Assembly (NCBI GenBank): GCA_022376515.1 | Contig: WTXI01000552.1 | Location: 1 to 16,655, forward strand | From: Lactifluus volemus | Taxonomy: Eukaryota > Basidiomycota > Agaricomycetes > Russulales > Russulaceae | Reading direction: 5' to 3' | Length of the DNA stretch: 16,655 nt | In this document: positions 1-9,065 of the stretch, in pieces | How the letters are laid out: every line of letters begins with the position of its first letter | Position numbering within the stretch: the first letter of the stretch is position 1 | Notes under the pieces: model-generated | The model's database searches: none | Seen by the model: the letters and a program-made list of their open reading frames with translations, nothing else | Told to the model about the DNA's origin: nothing | Made by a program: the position numbers and the translations under genes

Positions 1-936
1 GTGCCAGTGGCGCCAATCCCTTTTCCCCTTTTAAATCCTCGTTGACCGGTCTTTTTTTTCTCTTTGCTTTTATTATGTTACGTACTGCCTGGTTTTCCCA
101 TTCAGCCCAACTTTTTTGCCCCACTATTCACGAACTGGTTACGATGAAAAAAAACAAACAAAAAAACCACAATGCGACGATTCTTATTTTTGCCCCAACC
201 CTTTACTTGTCCTTTCCTTCAAGCTTCAAGCTTCAAGTGATCTGGGTTTGTTATATTTAGACTCAACGCGTGATCATGGGATGTGATCAGTCATTTTTTA
301 ATTCGGTCCTCTTAGTGGGGTCGTGGGCCCACACTACCCCAAAAGTCGCTAACATCACGAACGCTTTTTTAAAAAGGTTTCCGGGACGAAATTCATGGAA
401 TAACGTTTTTTTGGATGATTGAAAGATACGACTCGTGTACGATTACTAGATCTCTCATTTTTGACTGAATACACGGTTTTGGTCGCCGGTTGGAGCTTGT
501 TATTCATTCAAGTCGTGTGGGTGACATACTGGCAATTCGCTGACAAAAACCCGCAGCAGGCACCAAAGCACGTCAACCGCAGTAACGCGGAACGCCTCCG
601 TTTCAGCCCAAACTCTTTTCGTCCTTTCTTTTTTTTTTTTTTTCCTTCTTCTCATCTCTCGCCGCCGGATCAGCTTCGGAGCTACTGCTTGTAGTTTATT
701 ATTATGATGGGTTTCGGGATTACAGTATAAATCTTAGTCACGGTTACGTCATGGAACACAAGTAAAACTCAAACCTACGACGACGACAAACCGCTACACG
801 TACACACTGTTTAATCCGTATGGATTTATTATTACGTTGTGATCTACGAAAAAAACGCGTGGCTCTTGATCATCACGTCCAGTGACTTGACATCGCTCCA
901 CCTCTACGGAATATCTTGGACCTTTTGATCGATTTT
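1..936. other. Left flank without a supported gene
   Basis: I see no convincing coding region on either strand. The open frames here are short, T/F-rich and run through homopolymers, for example the long T tract near 627-643. The stretch holds a threefold 7-bp tandem repeat at 217-237 and scattered A/T runs. It ends where the tandem duplication begins at about 937. It could be intergenic or decayed sequence. Confidence 0.5.
217..237. repeat. 3 x 7-bp tandem repeat (CTTCAAG)
   Basis: Three perfect head-to-tail copies of CTTCAAG lie in T-rich intergenic DNA. The unit overlaps AAGCTT palindromes. This is a minor microsatellite-like repeat with no evident function. Confidence 0.9.
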
Positions 937-1443
937 GCGCCGGTTCGGATGTCAGTGCAAGTGATTGCATGTGTGGTTTAACGGCACCTTGGTTGCAGAC
1001 CTCGGAGCGGCACGACAGAATCGCCCATGGGCACTACCTCCGAGTCAAAACTTCTCAGACATGGACCCACTTCTCCGATCCGCTTTTGTTGAACTACAAC
1101 ACTTGCCGACGCCCTTCTCCATATTCCCCTCGGACCCTACTGCCGCGTGACGATCGGAATGTCTCGGGTTGAAAATGTCCCGTGGTAGAAGAGTACGAGG
1201 ACGAGGAAGATGATGACGACACGTCAGGCATCTTTGTTCAGACGATCACTCACTCAGGTCTTATTTTCTTCGCCGCTGTCATTTATTACCCCAGTGATGT
1301 CCATGCAAACATCTTTTTTCTCGGAAGAGGGAGACAGACAGCGTCTGATGCGCCTGGTGTTTGCGCCGTCCGACGGCCACTTGACTGCATTAAGACCCTT
1401 ATCTACAACAAGTCTGGGTTGAATAGCCCAGATCGTAAGTGTA

Positions 1444-1588
1444 CTACATGCCGACGTCTGCCTCCTTCAATTCTTTCGACTCTAAATTATATTCATCTTT
1501 GAAACTAAACTTGAAGCTGGTCCGTTGTAAGGTAGAACGAACTGAGCGCAAGAACGTTGACGTTCTCAACCTTCACGATGTGCGGTAC
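1444..1588 (-). pseudogene. Conserved relic coding segment downstream of paralog A
   Basis: On the minus strand, 1588 to about 1530 reads VPHIVKVENVNVLAL and then SSFYL. A second open piece at 1503-1444 reads NLESKELKEADVGM and then meets a TAG. The equivalent stretch in unit B encodes almost the same peptides, and in the first piece the differences fall at third codon positions. In A the frame is broken by stops, and the second piece lacks nine bases found in B, which keeps the frame. It is probably the remnant of a second gene, or of extra 3' exons, carried by the ancestral unit. I do not recognise the family. Confidence 0.4.
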
Positions 1589-1629
1589 AGTGAGCCAAGT
1601 TGAAACAGAAAACAACGGCCAAAACGAAC

Positions 1630-2848
1630 CTATGGTCCAAGTTCAAAATACTTGGCGTTATGATTTAAAGCATTCTCAAACTTCACAATTTACGTTATTA
1701 AGGGATTTGTAAGGGCTAGATTCAACACGTACCATGTCCTTGAGAAGCCCAAGGACCAGTGGGAGGTTTTGCAAATCATTACCCAAACTGATCTCACTCG
1801 CCAAATACAACCGTCCTTTAAGAGGAGGGACCCTCGATTCGTCAGGACCCCGGTAAATAAAGAACATCCACTTCTCCCCCGAGGTAATACAACCTCGGAG
1901 TGTAGACAGGCTTGCATGGACTCGAAGTTAGACAGGTTCAATAGTCGTAAAAATTGGACAGACTTGTATCGTTTACAAAATGATGCTGCTGTGATTGTGG
2001 CCTGAGGGACAGCGTCTAGTAGCCCATCCTTCTTGGTTCCGATAATAATCGGACAGGCGGGCATGTTGTTCATTGTGGCACAGTCGTCGAGTACCTTGGG
2101 GAGGCACGTCATCCACAAATCCACTAGTATAAAAAAAAACAGATGTAAGAAAAGTACAAGGGAGAACAAAGTGAGCTTTACCAGAGAATAACTGTCTAGG
2201 TTGAATGTCGATCAGCAGATAATCGACCACTCCGCTAAATGAAACGGTGCCGGAATAGGTCTCAAAAGTGGTTTCGTCGATGGGAATTGCAGGAAAGATG
2301 ACATGGCGCTGTGTTTGATTGTGTGGCATTGGGTCCATTGCCAAACAAAAACCCACGAGGATCTTGAAGATCAAGGGTTCACATGAGCGCTTGTTCTGGA
2401 AAAAGAGAAAAAATGGATGAGCCTGCCTGTGAGGTGAAACAAACATCGGCAGCTGGGCATTGACTTACCCACTGAGGACACATGTCGCGCAGCTTCGGGA
2501 TCCATCTTACAGTGTCGTCCTTAACGAGAGCTTTCCCGGCGGCCTCGATCTCACCCCTTTTTTCCTCGAACAGGGTGAGAAATAGGGGGTGAGAGGTTAT
2601 ACCGACTCGAACGACGACAGATTCGTCAACCATCGAGAACGGCATACACTGAGAGGCTAAAAGTCAAGTCATCAACGGCCTGAGCAACAAAGTATAAGGT
2701 AACAAACAGTAGCGAGTCGCAATTCTTTGCGTATCTCCTCAAGTTTGGGAATGAGCTCAGGAGGCACCTCTTCGTCTGGAATATCATCGAATCTAGCAAG
2801 GAGCCTCTCCAAGGCTTCTTTCGAGGGGGAAGGTACTGGCACTGACAT
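1630..2848 (-). CDS. Nuclease-fold-like fungal protein, tandem paralog A (6 exons)
   Basis: Proposed exons are 2708-2848, 2469-2648, 2182-2395, 1964-2123, 1733-1910 and 1630-1680, giving 307 aa in one consistent frame. Introns are 59, 73, 58, 53 and 52 bp. Intron 4 has a perfect CTAAC branch site, and intron 2 has GTAAGT and TTTTTCCAG. An acidic, helical N-terminus (SKEALERLLARFDDI) leads to DDTVRWIPKLRDMCPQW. Then come FSGVVDYLLI, PIIIGTKKDGLLDAVPQA, AASFCKRY and RGCITSGEKWMFFIY. The spacing (buried Asp strand, K-rich strand, Q/A helix, closing W-F-Y strand) recalls fungal PD-(D/E)XK nuclease-like proteins, but the usual E-x-K is not evident (GTKK), so activity is doubtful. The first donor (GTTTGT) is weak, and translation could instead start at the ATG at 2645 in exon 2. 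The family assignment is inference; the gene model is well supported by comparison with paralog B. Confidence 0.7.
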
Positions 2849-3517
2849 TCTCTTTAGCGAGAGTAAAAAACGGAGGTACTAGGACGGTGGAAGTATTTGA
2901 CTGTTCCCCACAAGTCAGGGGGTCTCCATTTTGAGTAAAGTATTGCACTGATCTACACTTCGTTCCGAGATGTGGATCTAAGCGAGGGGGGCGCTCCCAC
3001 GTAACCGCTGTTTGGCGCCATGCTTTAACGAGGCTACGAAGGTACACTTAAGAATGTGCCGGTTCGGATGATGAATGTGTGGTTTACGGCACGCTGGTTG
3101 CAGACTCGGAGCGGCACGACAGAACCGCACGGGCACCACCTCCATAGATCCACTCTCGGATCCGCTTTTGTCGACTACAGTACTGTACTTACAGACGACC
3201 TTCTCCATATTCCCTCGGACCCTACCGCGTGACGGTCAGAACTCGGAAGGGTCTCGGGTTGAAAACGTCCCGTGGTAGGAGAGTACGAGGACGACGATGA
3301 CAGACGATGACTCAATCAGGTCTTATGTTCTTATTACCCCAGCGAAGCAGCGCATCGTCCACGGAAGCACCTTTTTCTCGGAAGAGGAGGGTGACCAAAC
3401 AGACATCGTCTGATGCACCTTGGTGTTTGCGCCGTCCGACGGCCACTTGACTGAATTATGGCCCTTATCTGAGAACATTCTGTCGTCTGGGTTGAATGGC
3501 CCAGATAGTAAGTGTAC

Positions 3518-3652
3518 TGCATGCCGACGTCTGCCTCCATCAAGCCATTCAATTCTTTCAACTCCAAATTACGATCGTCTCTGAAAGTTGTAAAGGTAGA
3601 ACGAACAGAGCGCAAGAACATTAACATTCTCAACCTTCACAATATGCGGTAC
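3518..3652 (-). pseudogene. Conserved relic coding segment downstream of paralog B
   Basis: Minus-strand counterpart of the segment in unit A. Bases 3652 to about 3594 read VPHIVKVENVNVLAL, with nucleotide differences from A that are synonymous in this frame. Bases 3595-3518 read FRDDRNLELKELNGLMEADV and then GMQ. Upstream in the same frame there is a TGA where A has TGG. Further downstream an open piece reads FNPDDRMFSDKGHNSVKW in another frame, which may be a further exon. Each copy carries different lesions, which fits independent decay after duplication. Function is unknown. Confidence 0.4.
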
Positions 3653-3693
3653 AGTGAGTCAAGTTAAAACAGAAGACAAAGGCCAAAACGATC

Positions 3694-4553
3694 CTATGCC
3701 CGGTCAAAGAACTCTGTGTTCGGGTCGAACGGATTCTGAACCTTCACAATTTGCGTTATTAAGGGATGTGTAAGTACTAGATTCAACACGTACCATATCT
3801 TTTAGGAGTCCCATGACAAGTGCGAGGTTTTGCACATCCGAACCTAAACTGATCTCACTCGCCGCCAAATACATCGTTGATTTAAGAGAATCTCTCGATC
3901 CGTCAGGACAGTAATGAAAAAACAACCACTGCTCCCCCGAGGTAATACAACCTCGGACAGTAGACAGACTTGCATGGAATTAAAGTCAGAAAGGTTCAGT
4001 AGTGGTAAAATTTGGACAGACTCGTATCGGTTACAAAACGACGCCGCAGAAATTGCAGCCCGAGGCACAGCATCTTGTAGCCCATCTTTCTCGGTTCCGA
4101 TGATAATCGCAGTGGCGGGAATGTTGTTCGCGGTGGCACATCTGAGTGCCATAGTAGGGCACGCCTGCCAAAACTCTAAAAAAAACAGATGAAAAAAAAA
4201 ACAAGAAACAAAAAAGGGAGCTTTACCACCAGGCTGGACGCGGACGAGGAGATAATCGATGGTTCCGTAGAATGTTTTGGGGCCGGAATCCGTCTTGAAA
4301 GTTGTCTCTTCCATAGAAAACTCTCTGACTACAGTGACCCGCTGGGTTTCGTTGTCCGTCATTGCCGAACAAACATGCGTTAGAATCTTGGTGATCAAGT
4401 GATCAGATGCGCGCTTGGACTTGATGAAAGAGTAAAAAGATAGATGAGCCTGGAGGTGAGATGAAACATCGGCAGCTGGCGTCGACATACGACCTGACGG
4501 ATGGCATCTAATTTCCGGGTGGCAGCCTCGATTTCATCCTCGGAAATTGGCAT
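3694..4553 (-). CDS. Nuclease-fold-like fungal protein, tandem paralog B (5 core exons)
   Basis: Proposed exons are 4494-4553, 4227-4419, 4022-4175, 3794-3968 and 3694-3741, giving 209 aa in frame. Introns are 74, 51, 53 and 52 bp; the last three sit at the same positions and phases as in paralog A. The protein starts MPISEDEIEAATRKLDAIRQ, continues with FYGTIDYLLVRVQ, AIIIGTEKDGLQDAVPRAA, AASFCNRY and RGCITSGEQWLFFHY, and ends QNPFDPNTEFFDRA. It lacks the segment equivalent to DDTVRWIPKLRDMCPQW of A, so it is shorter at the N-terminus. Start choice: this ATG aligns with a CTG in A and gives a natural N-terminus. A longer form using the conserved exon at 4719-4829 is possible. The first intron has a weak donor (GTCGTA). 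It may be a functional diverged paralog or be decaying. The family call (PD-(D/E)XK-like) is inference. Confidence 0.6.
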
Positions 4554-4718
4554 AGTGAAAACAAGACCAGAGCCTGGGGTATATCCGCTCTAACGGGGGC
4601 AGATCCGTCAACGTTCGAGGACGACGTACACTGAGAACCGAAGCATGCATTCAATCAACAGCCTGACGGAGCAAACGAATAATAAAATAATGGAAGTACG
4701 AACACTGGCACCAGCGAC

Positions 4719-4829
4719 TTGCGCTCGCAACTTTGCGCGTACCTCCTCAAGTTCGGGAAGGTGAATCTTATCCAATTCACCGAGCAGCATCCCGAAGGCT
4801 TCTTTTTTCGAGATACGAGTCAGTGGCAT
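4719..4829 (-). other. Conserved 5' exon of paralog B
   Basis: The ATG at 4829 opens a frame reading MPLTRISKKEAFGMLLGELD and then LPELEEVRAKLRAQ. It corresponds to exon 1 of paralog A (SKEALERLLARFDDI, then PKLEEIRKELR). Conservation between copies argues that it is coding. The acceptor used in A (CTCTCAG before TGTATG) leads to stops in B. A donor at GTGTTC in this exon joined to the acceptor after ATACCCCAG would reach the MPISEDE frame, but the exact splice is unclear. Confidence 0.45.
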
Positions 4830-5507
4830 TCTCTTTCTGTAGTCGGCGAGAGTAAGAAGTGAGGTACAAGGAGGTCAGACGGTGCAGTATTTGACTATCC
4901 CTGGGGGATGGCTGTGTATGCATTTGTGTGCGCTCTTCGAGAGGCTTTAGGAAAGGCTTTAGCTACAGGTAGGCTAAAAGAGGGAAAATGAGAGGGCGCG
5001 AGAGCATCCATATTGAGTAAAGTATTGTACTGATGAGGCTATATAAGCAAGGAAGACTTTATACGATCTACACCTTCTCGAATATTGAGAAGCCATTGTT
5101 CATTTGAGGAGGGTCCGTTAGAGTGGAGGCAAGAGTGTGATGTGGATCTAAGCAAGGAGGGGGCGCCATGAACAATTCTCTTTGTATTTATATTTCAAAC
5201 TGCGTTTGTTACTCGTGATAGAACTCGAGGTTTCAACGAGGCTACGAAGGTACAGTGGCATTAAGAATACTGATAAATCTCGATGGTGAATTCAAATTTG
5301 TAAGAAAAAAAGACGCAGTGAATATGTAAATCTGCAATGAATGAAAGCAAAATCCCTGGTGGTCCATGATCTCCGCAATCCCGGGCCGGTGGTATCAATG
5401 CAACAGGGAACCAAACCAAAAAAAAAAAGAGATTCAAATCAGCGGTATTTGGTGGTGGAGAATCAGAAGCAGAAGCGGGGTAAAAGGAGGGGAGGAGAGG
5501 ATCAAGC

Positions 5508-8500
5508 TCAAGGGTGCCCACGACGGTTGCGTGACCTGGACGTACGCGGCGCGGCCGAAGGGACAGCGCCAAGGCCGTGAGTGGGTACATAATGGGAATC
5601 AACCTCACTACAATCGAGATGCACAAGTAGGTTGTGAACGAATGCTTGCTCGTACCTACGAAAAGAGACAGATGAGCCGTCCGCTTGTATCTGAAACGTG
5701 AACTACTTACTGGGCATTGTTGAAAACCACGGCCATCGAGTCGGACCCACACCGCAACAGGTTCGGTGCCATGACAAGGGCGAGATTTGCGCTCGTCATC
5801 TTGGTGGCGACCAGTACGCGTTCGTCTAGGAACAACTGTAAAAAGCTGATAACGAAAAGCACAACCCGGCGATTGGCGGTCGGCAGCCGTTCGACTGCCG
5901 TGCAGCATGCCTCTGCGTCATTCGCGAACGCAATGCAGTCATTGTACATCTCTGAAGGCACGAGCGGATCGACCAACTCGCGCAACCAGAGCTTGAACAG
6001 CGATGCAGGCACGTGCGGGTCATCGATACCCTCGAGTGTGTATGAGCCTCGGTCGAGCCGCATCTTGAGCGCTGCCACGGCATCAGAGTCACCCGGCACG
6101 CGAAAGATTCCCTCAGCCTTTGTTCCACCAAGGGCGAGGACACCATCGGCAAGGAATGGTAGTACAATTGGCACCTTCTGCGTTGGGTACGTGCGCTCCT
6201 GTAGGCGGAAGACGGCATCAAGAGGCTCGCCAAACGTTGATGGGTTGAATGCTGCATCCTGTAAGGGACCCTCAATCAGCCCCAACTACGTGCGGGAATA
6301 CGACGACGAAGCTTACCGATGCCGTCTCGATTTCTGCAAGTGACGGTGGCTTGCCCCTGGGGCCTTTCTTAGCAATAGCCACAAGCCGTTTGAGACAGTG
6401 CTTGGCGAGTACATCAACTCGACCTTCGGTTATTCCCATGCGTTGTGAGAGAAACGCGTGGAGGTATGGTTCGAAATTCTTCGAAGGCGGGAAGGTTACT
6501 AGTAGCACACACAACAGTTGCCACCCGCGGAATGTACTTTCCCTACCAAACATGTCAACACTGGTCAACCGACGTTGCAAAGGACGAAGGACACACGCGT
6601 TCGGATTGCCTGTAAGCTGCTTCATAACTTGGCAATAAATTTCATCGCGCAGCTCGCCGTGTGAGAGCCCCGCCCCAAGAAGCCAACGTGCTTCTTCTAG
6701 TCTAGGCGTGTTGTGGTTAGCTATGGCGCCTTTCTCGCTATCTCCCATAAGACGTTGCACGGCACGGAATGTGCGCACAGCATCCTTGTGTAGCTGTCGT
6801 GAGAGATTGAGTAAGGGGGCAGCAAGTGGGCCGCGCTGCCACGTCATCATTTGACCGACTGGTACTTTCCGCTTGAAGATGAAGCCGATACGGTGAGTTG
6901 CAAAGTACTGCTGCGCAAATTCAGATTCGACAAATTGTTGAATGTCCGAGGCAAGGTCTTGTGGCAAGATGGGGTGTGCGCTGCATGAATAGAAGCTCAG
7001 GGCAAAGGAAAGAACTTTGCAGTGGCAAGGACATACCCGGTGCTGAGCGTCTTGACGGTACGTGAAGTAATGGATCGGGTTGGTTCGATGAGAATAGGCA
7101 TGCGGGCGGGGTAATTCTTGACGGGGCTGAGCTGGAGCGTGGCATCTATAGACAAGTTCAGTTTCATTTCAGATGTTCATAATGGGGACTACATACTGAT
7201 ATTTAAAACAGGATTACCAATCTCCCTCCCGGCGACGGTCGGACCCCTGGTTGGCGCGAACGGTGAGGGACGTACGGTCGCCGTTCGCGGGAGGATCTTC
7301 TCTGGCGCTTCGAACTTTACCTTCGGCATTAAGGTGGTCGATTCCGGAGCGCTCGCATAGCCGCTCTCTGAGGAATTCTTACTCACAGCGCTCACAGTCT
7401 CTGGCGATTGTGGCGGCGTTCGCGTCAGGCGTTCAACAGCAGCATTTAAAGACAGCGGTGGTGAGCGAGTGGGGATGAGGGAGCGGTTTGAAGGGGAGGG
7501 GGTGGGCGGGGCGCTCGCTTCCGAACCGGGAATGGGCGGGAGCGCTGGTGCTAGTCGGGTGGATGTTCCGTAGTGGGAATCGGCAGTAAGGTTACGCCGT
7601 ACGGGAGGAGCATTTGGATTCTTTTTCGAGGAGGTGGCGGGGCCGCTTGCAGAGGAATGCAGGCGACCAGGAGCTTGAACAGAACCTCGAGGCTCCTTCG
7701 TGTATGAACGAGAACGGTGAGCCACGGGACGTTCCTCATCCTTTTGTGCTGTTGCACGTGAGGGCGGGGTCTGATTGATCTGATCGACGGTCGAGGAAAA
7801 GGACTTTGAAAGGCGGCGACCGAGGGCGGTATTCTAATGGACGAGAGTTTGAAATCTGGGTGAACGAAGCCCCGACAAGTACGCACTTGAAGGACAGTCA
7901 ATGGTATGACAAAACCATCTGGCTTCTCCCATACAGTCTCTCCAGTCTTTGTGTGGTAATAATACGGAATGCCACCACGCGACTCGTCGCTAATCTCCCA
8001 CCATTCGCCGTTTTCGCTGGGCGGTAATCTGCACAGCCATTTCCCCATGAGGCAACAAGCAAAGAAAGGGTAGCATATAGACATACACGAAGTTCCCAAC
8101 CGGAGGGTCCCACGAGACCTGCCCCGTTGCCGGACAAGCAAAGAAGGAAACCTGAGTCTGAAAAAACACGCGAGAGGGCATTCCGATTAACCCCATGTAA
8201 TAAGGAAGAGGGAAAAAAACTGGCCTGGGGATCGACGAGGGTTACCCAGAAATGGGAACCCCACGTTGTCTCGTCATGTGTATGGGTCGAAGCAGACGAA
8301 GTAGAAGGTTGAGATTTTCTGGGCCTGCCATTTATATGGACCTCCGGTGTAGGGATCGGACTCGCGGCGTAAGTTTTTTTCGATCGAGAAGTGGAGGACA
8401 CGTCTGATGCGCGTGGCTTAGCCGGTTTGTGACCGTTTGAATAAGCTGAGGTAAAATGAGCGTTGGATGAAAGGGAAGGACTGGGCAACAAGGGCGGGGA

Positions 8501-8509
8501 TGTCGCCAT
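5508..8509 (-). CDS. WW-WW-MyTH4-RhoGAP Rho GTPase-activating protein (ARHGAP39/Vilse type)
   Basis: Eight exons (8225-8509, 8087-8157, 7887-8028, 7197-7833, 7037-7145, 6317-6980, 5711-6258, 5508-5655) total 2604 bases, exactly 867 codons plus TGA. Introns are 51-67 bp. The start MATSPPLL at 8509 is the first ATG before the open domain region. Two WW domains come first: WW1 at about residues 88-114 (WVTLVDPQ, then SFFACPATGQVSWDPP) and WW2 at about 128-155 (WWEISDESRGGIPYYY, then TGETVWEKP). A Ser/Pro-rich linker follows to about 378. MyTH4 covers about 415-635 (LLGAGLSHGELRDEIYCQVM). RhoGAP covers about 650-845, with the catalytic arginine near 689 in EGIFRVPGD and the MAPNLLRC motif. The family stimulates GTP hydrolysis by Rho/Rac/Cdc42-type GTPases at the cortex and cytoskeleton; MyTH4 binds microtubules or actin regulators. 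All key RhoGAP residues I can check are present. It lies alone on its strand, tail-on to the tandem duplication. Confidence 0.92.
8158..8224 (-). other. Probable GC-AG intron inside WW1
   Basis: The first RhoGAP intron begins GCCAGT after CCCCAG and ends TTTTTTCAG before ACTCAGG (67 bp, TTAAT-like branch). Using it joins VTLVDPQ to TQVSFFACP. That gives the same tryptophan-to-aromatic spacing as the first WW domain of animal ARHGAP39 proteins. No GT donor lies at this place. The nearest in-phase GT donor (GTAACC, starting at 8245) would remove seven residues of the domain. Both choices keep frame. Confidence 0.65.
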
Positions 8510-9065
8510 TGTGCTAAAAAGAGCGATAAAAGAAAGAACAATAAAGGATAAGCGTTGGTGGGAAGGGAGGTAGCGCAAAGGTCGGCAAAGCTAGAACGGC
8601 ATACAGAAATGATACGGTACAGCGCGGAGAAGGGGAGAATGTGGAGTTGAACGGCGGGAGGAGAGGTGAGATGGTTGCGACCAAAAAAAAAAACGCGGCG
8701 ACCCGTTAAGCGTTCGTTGGTCGGTCGCGGCGCGGCATTCAATTCAATCTTCAAAGGTAACTAAAAAGCTCAAAACTGCGACGGGCAACGGTATCACAAC
8801 CCTTCACACATTGGTCATAGGAAAGGCAATAGAACAGTCTGGGCGTCAGAGTGGAGAACATGATTCTGTGAATGTAACCAAGAGTAAAGGTACGAGGGGG
8901 GGTGCCTCTGCTATACGTAGATGATCCACGTCTTTTATATGATGCTTGCTTTTATCCGTATCAACCATCGAAACCTCTTCTTGCCGACTTCCCGTCTTCT
9001 TCTCTTCTCCCTGTCCCCCCCCATTTTAGGTAAAAATTAAGCTCTGACAACACAACACAATTCTC
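8510..9065. promoter_or_regulatory. Upstream region of the RhoGAP gene
   Basis: The stretch lies directly upstream of the minus-strand start at 8509 and must contain its 5' untranslated region and promoter. On the gene's strand it is C/T-rich close to the start (for example CTTATCCTTTATTGTTCTTT just upstream), as is usual for fungal promoters. I cannot name a specific factor site or a clear TATA element. The minus-strand open frame at 8332-8754 is only a reading through this region and exon 1. Confidence 0.4.

Larger units (their letters stand above)
937..3056. repeat. Tandem duplication unit A (about 2.1 kb)
   Basis: First of two directly repeated, diverged units. It opens with GCCGGTTCGGATG near 939-951, followed by TGTGTGGTTTA and GGAGCGGCACGACAGAA. 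It closes with AACGAGGCTACGAAGGTACA near 3028-3047 and then TTAAGAAT. The same landmarks recur in the same order in unit B. The unit holds a complete minus-strand gene (1630-2848), its upstream region, and a conserved downstream segment. Divergence, many small indels and a roughly 100-bp size difference indicate an old duplication, not an assembly artefact. Confidence 0.85.
3057..5267. repeat. Tandem duplication unit B (about 2.2 kb)
   Basis: Second copy of the unit, in the same orientation and directly adjoining unit A. It starts with TGCCGGTTCGGATG at 3057 and ends at about 5267 with the AACGAGGCTACGAAGGTACA landmark (near 5236-5255). Compared with A it carries extra sequence in the gene's upstream region (roughly 4900-5150). 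That insertion includes a TATATAA run at 5040-5046 and a stretch between GATCTACAC and GATGTGGATCTAAG that is nearly absent from A. Its far end lies about 240 bp from the stop codon of the RhoGAP gene. Confidence 0.85.

Noticed and set aside
419..694. Plus-strand open frame of 91 codons
   Set aside because: It has no ATG at its start, runs through a long T tract read as phenylalanines, and shows no domain or splice context.
965..1502. Plus-strand open frames in unit A (and 3075-3278 in unit B)
   Set aside because: The frames are not conserved between the two units: indels shift them, and the conserved coding signal in the area is on the minus strand.
1879..1898. Perfect 7-bp inverted repeat (CCGAGGT/ACCTCGG, 6-nt loop), conserved in both paralogs
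   Set aside because: It lies inside exon 5 and is explained by the conserved codons for RGCITSGE; no separate function is needed.
3334..3633. Minus-strand open frame of 99 codons in unit B as an intact gene
   Set aside because: Only its first part matches unit A, where it meets a stop. The rest is a frame-shifted reading, so it is treated as part of a relic.
5261..5908. Minus-strand open frame of 215 codons
   Set aside because: It is a shadow frame across the last two exons of the RhoGAP gene and its 3' side; the RhoGAP frame with its 55-bp intron explains the region.
8225..8245. GTAACC at 8245 as the normal donor of the first RhoGAP intron
   Set aside because: It would remove seven residues that match WW1 spacing exactly; kept only as a possible alternative donor.
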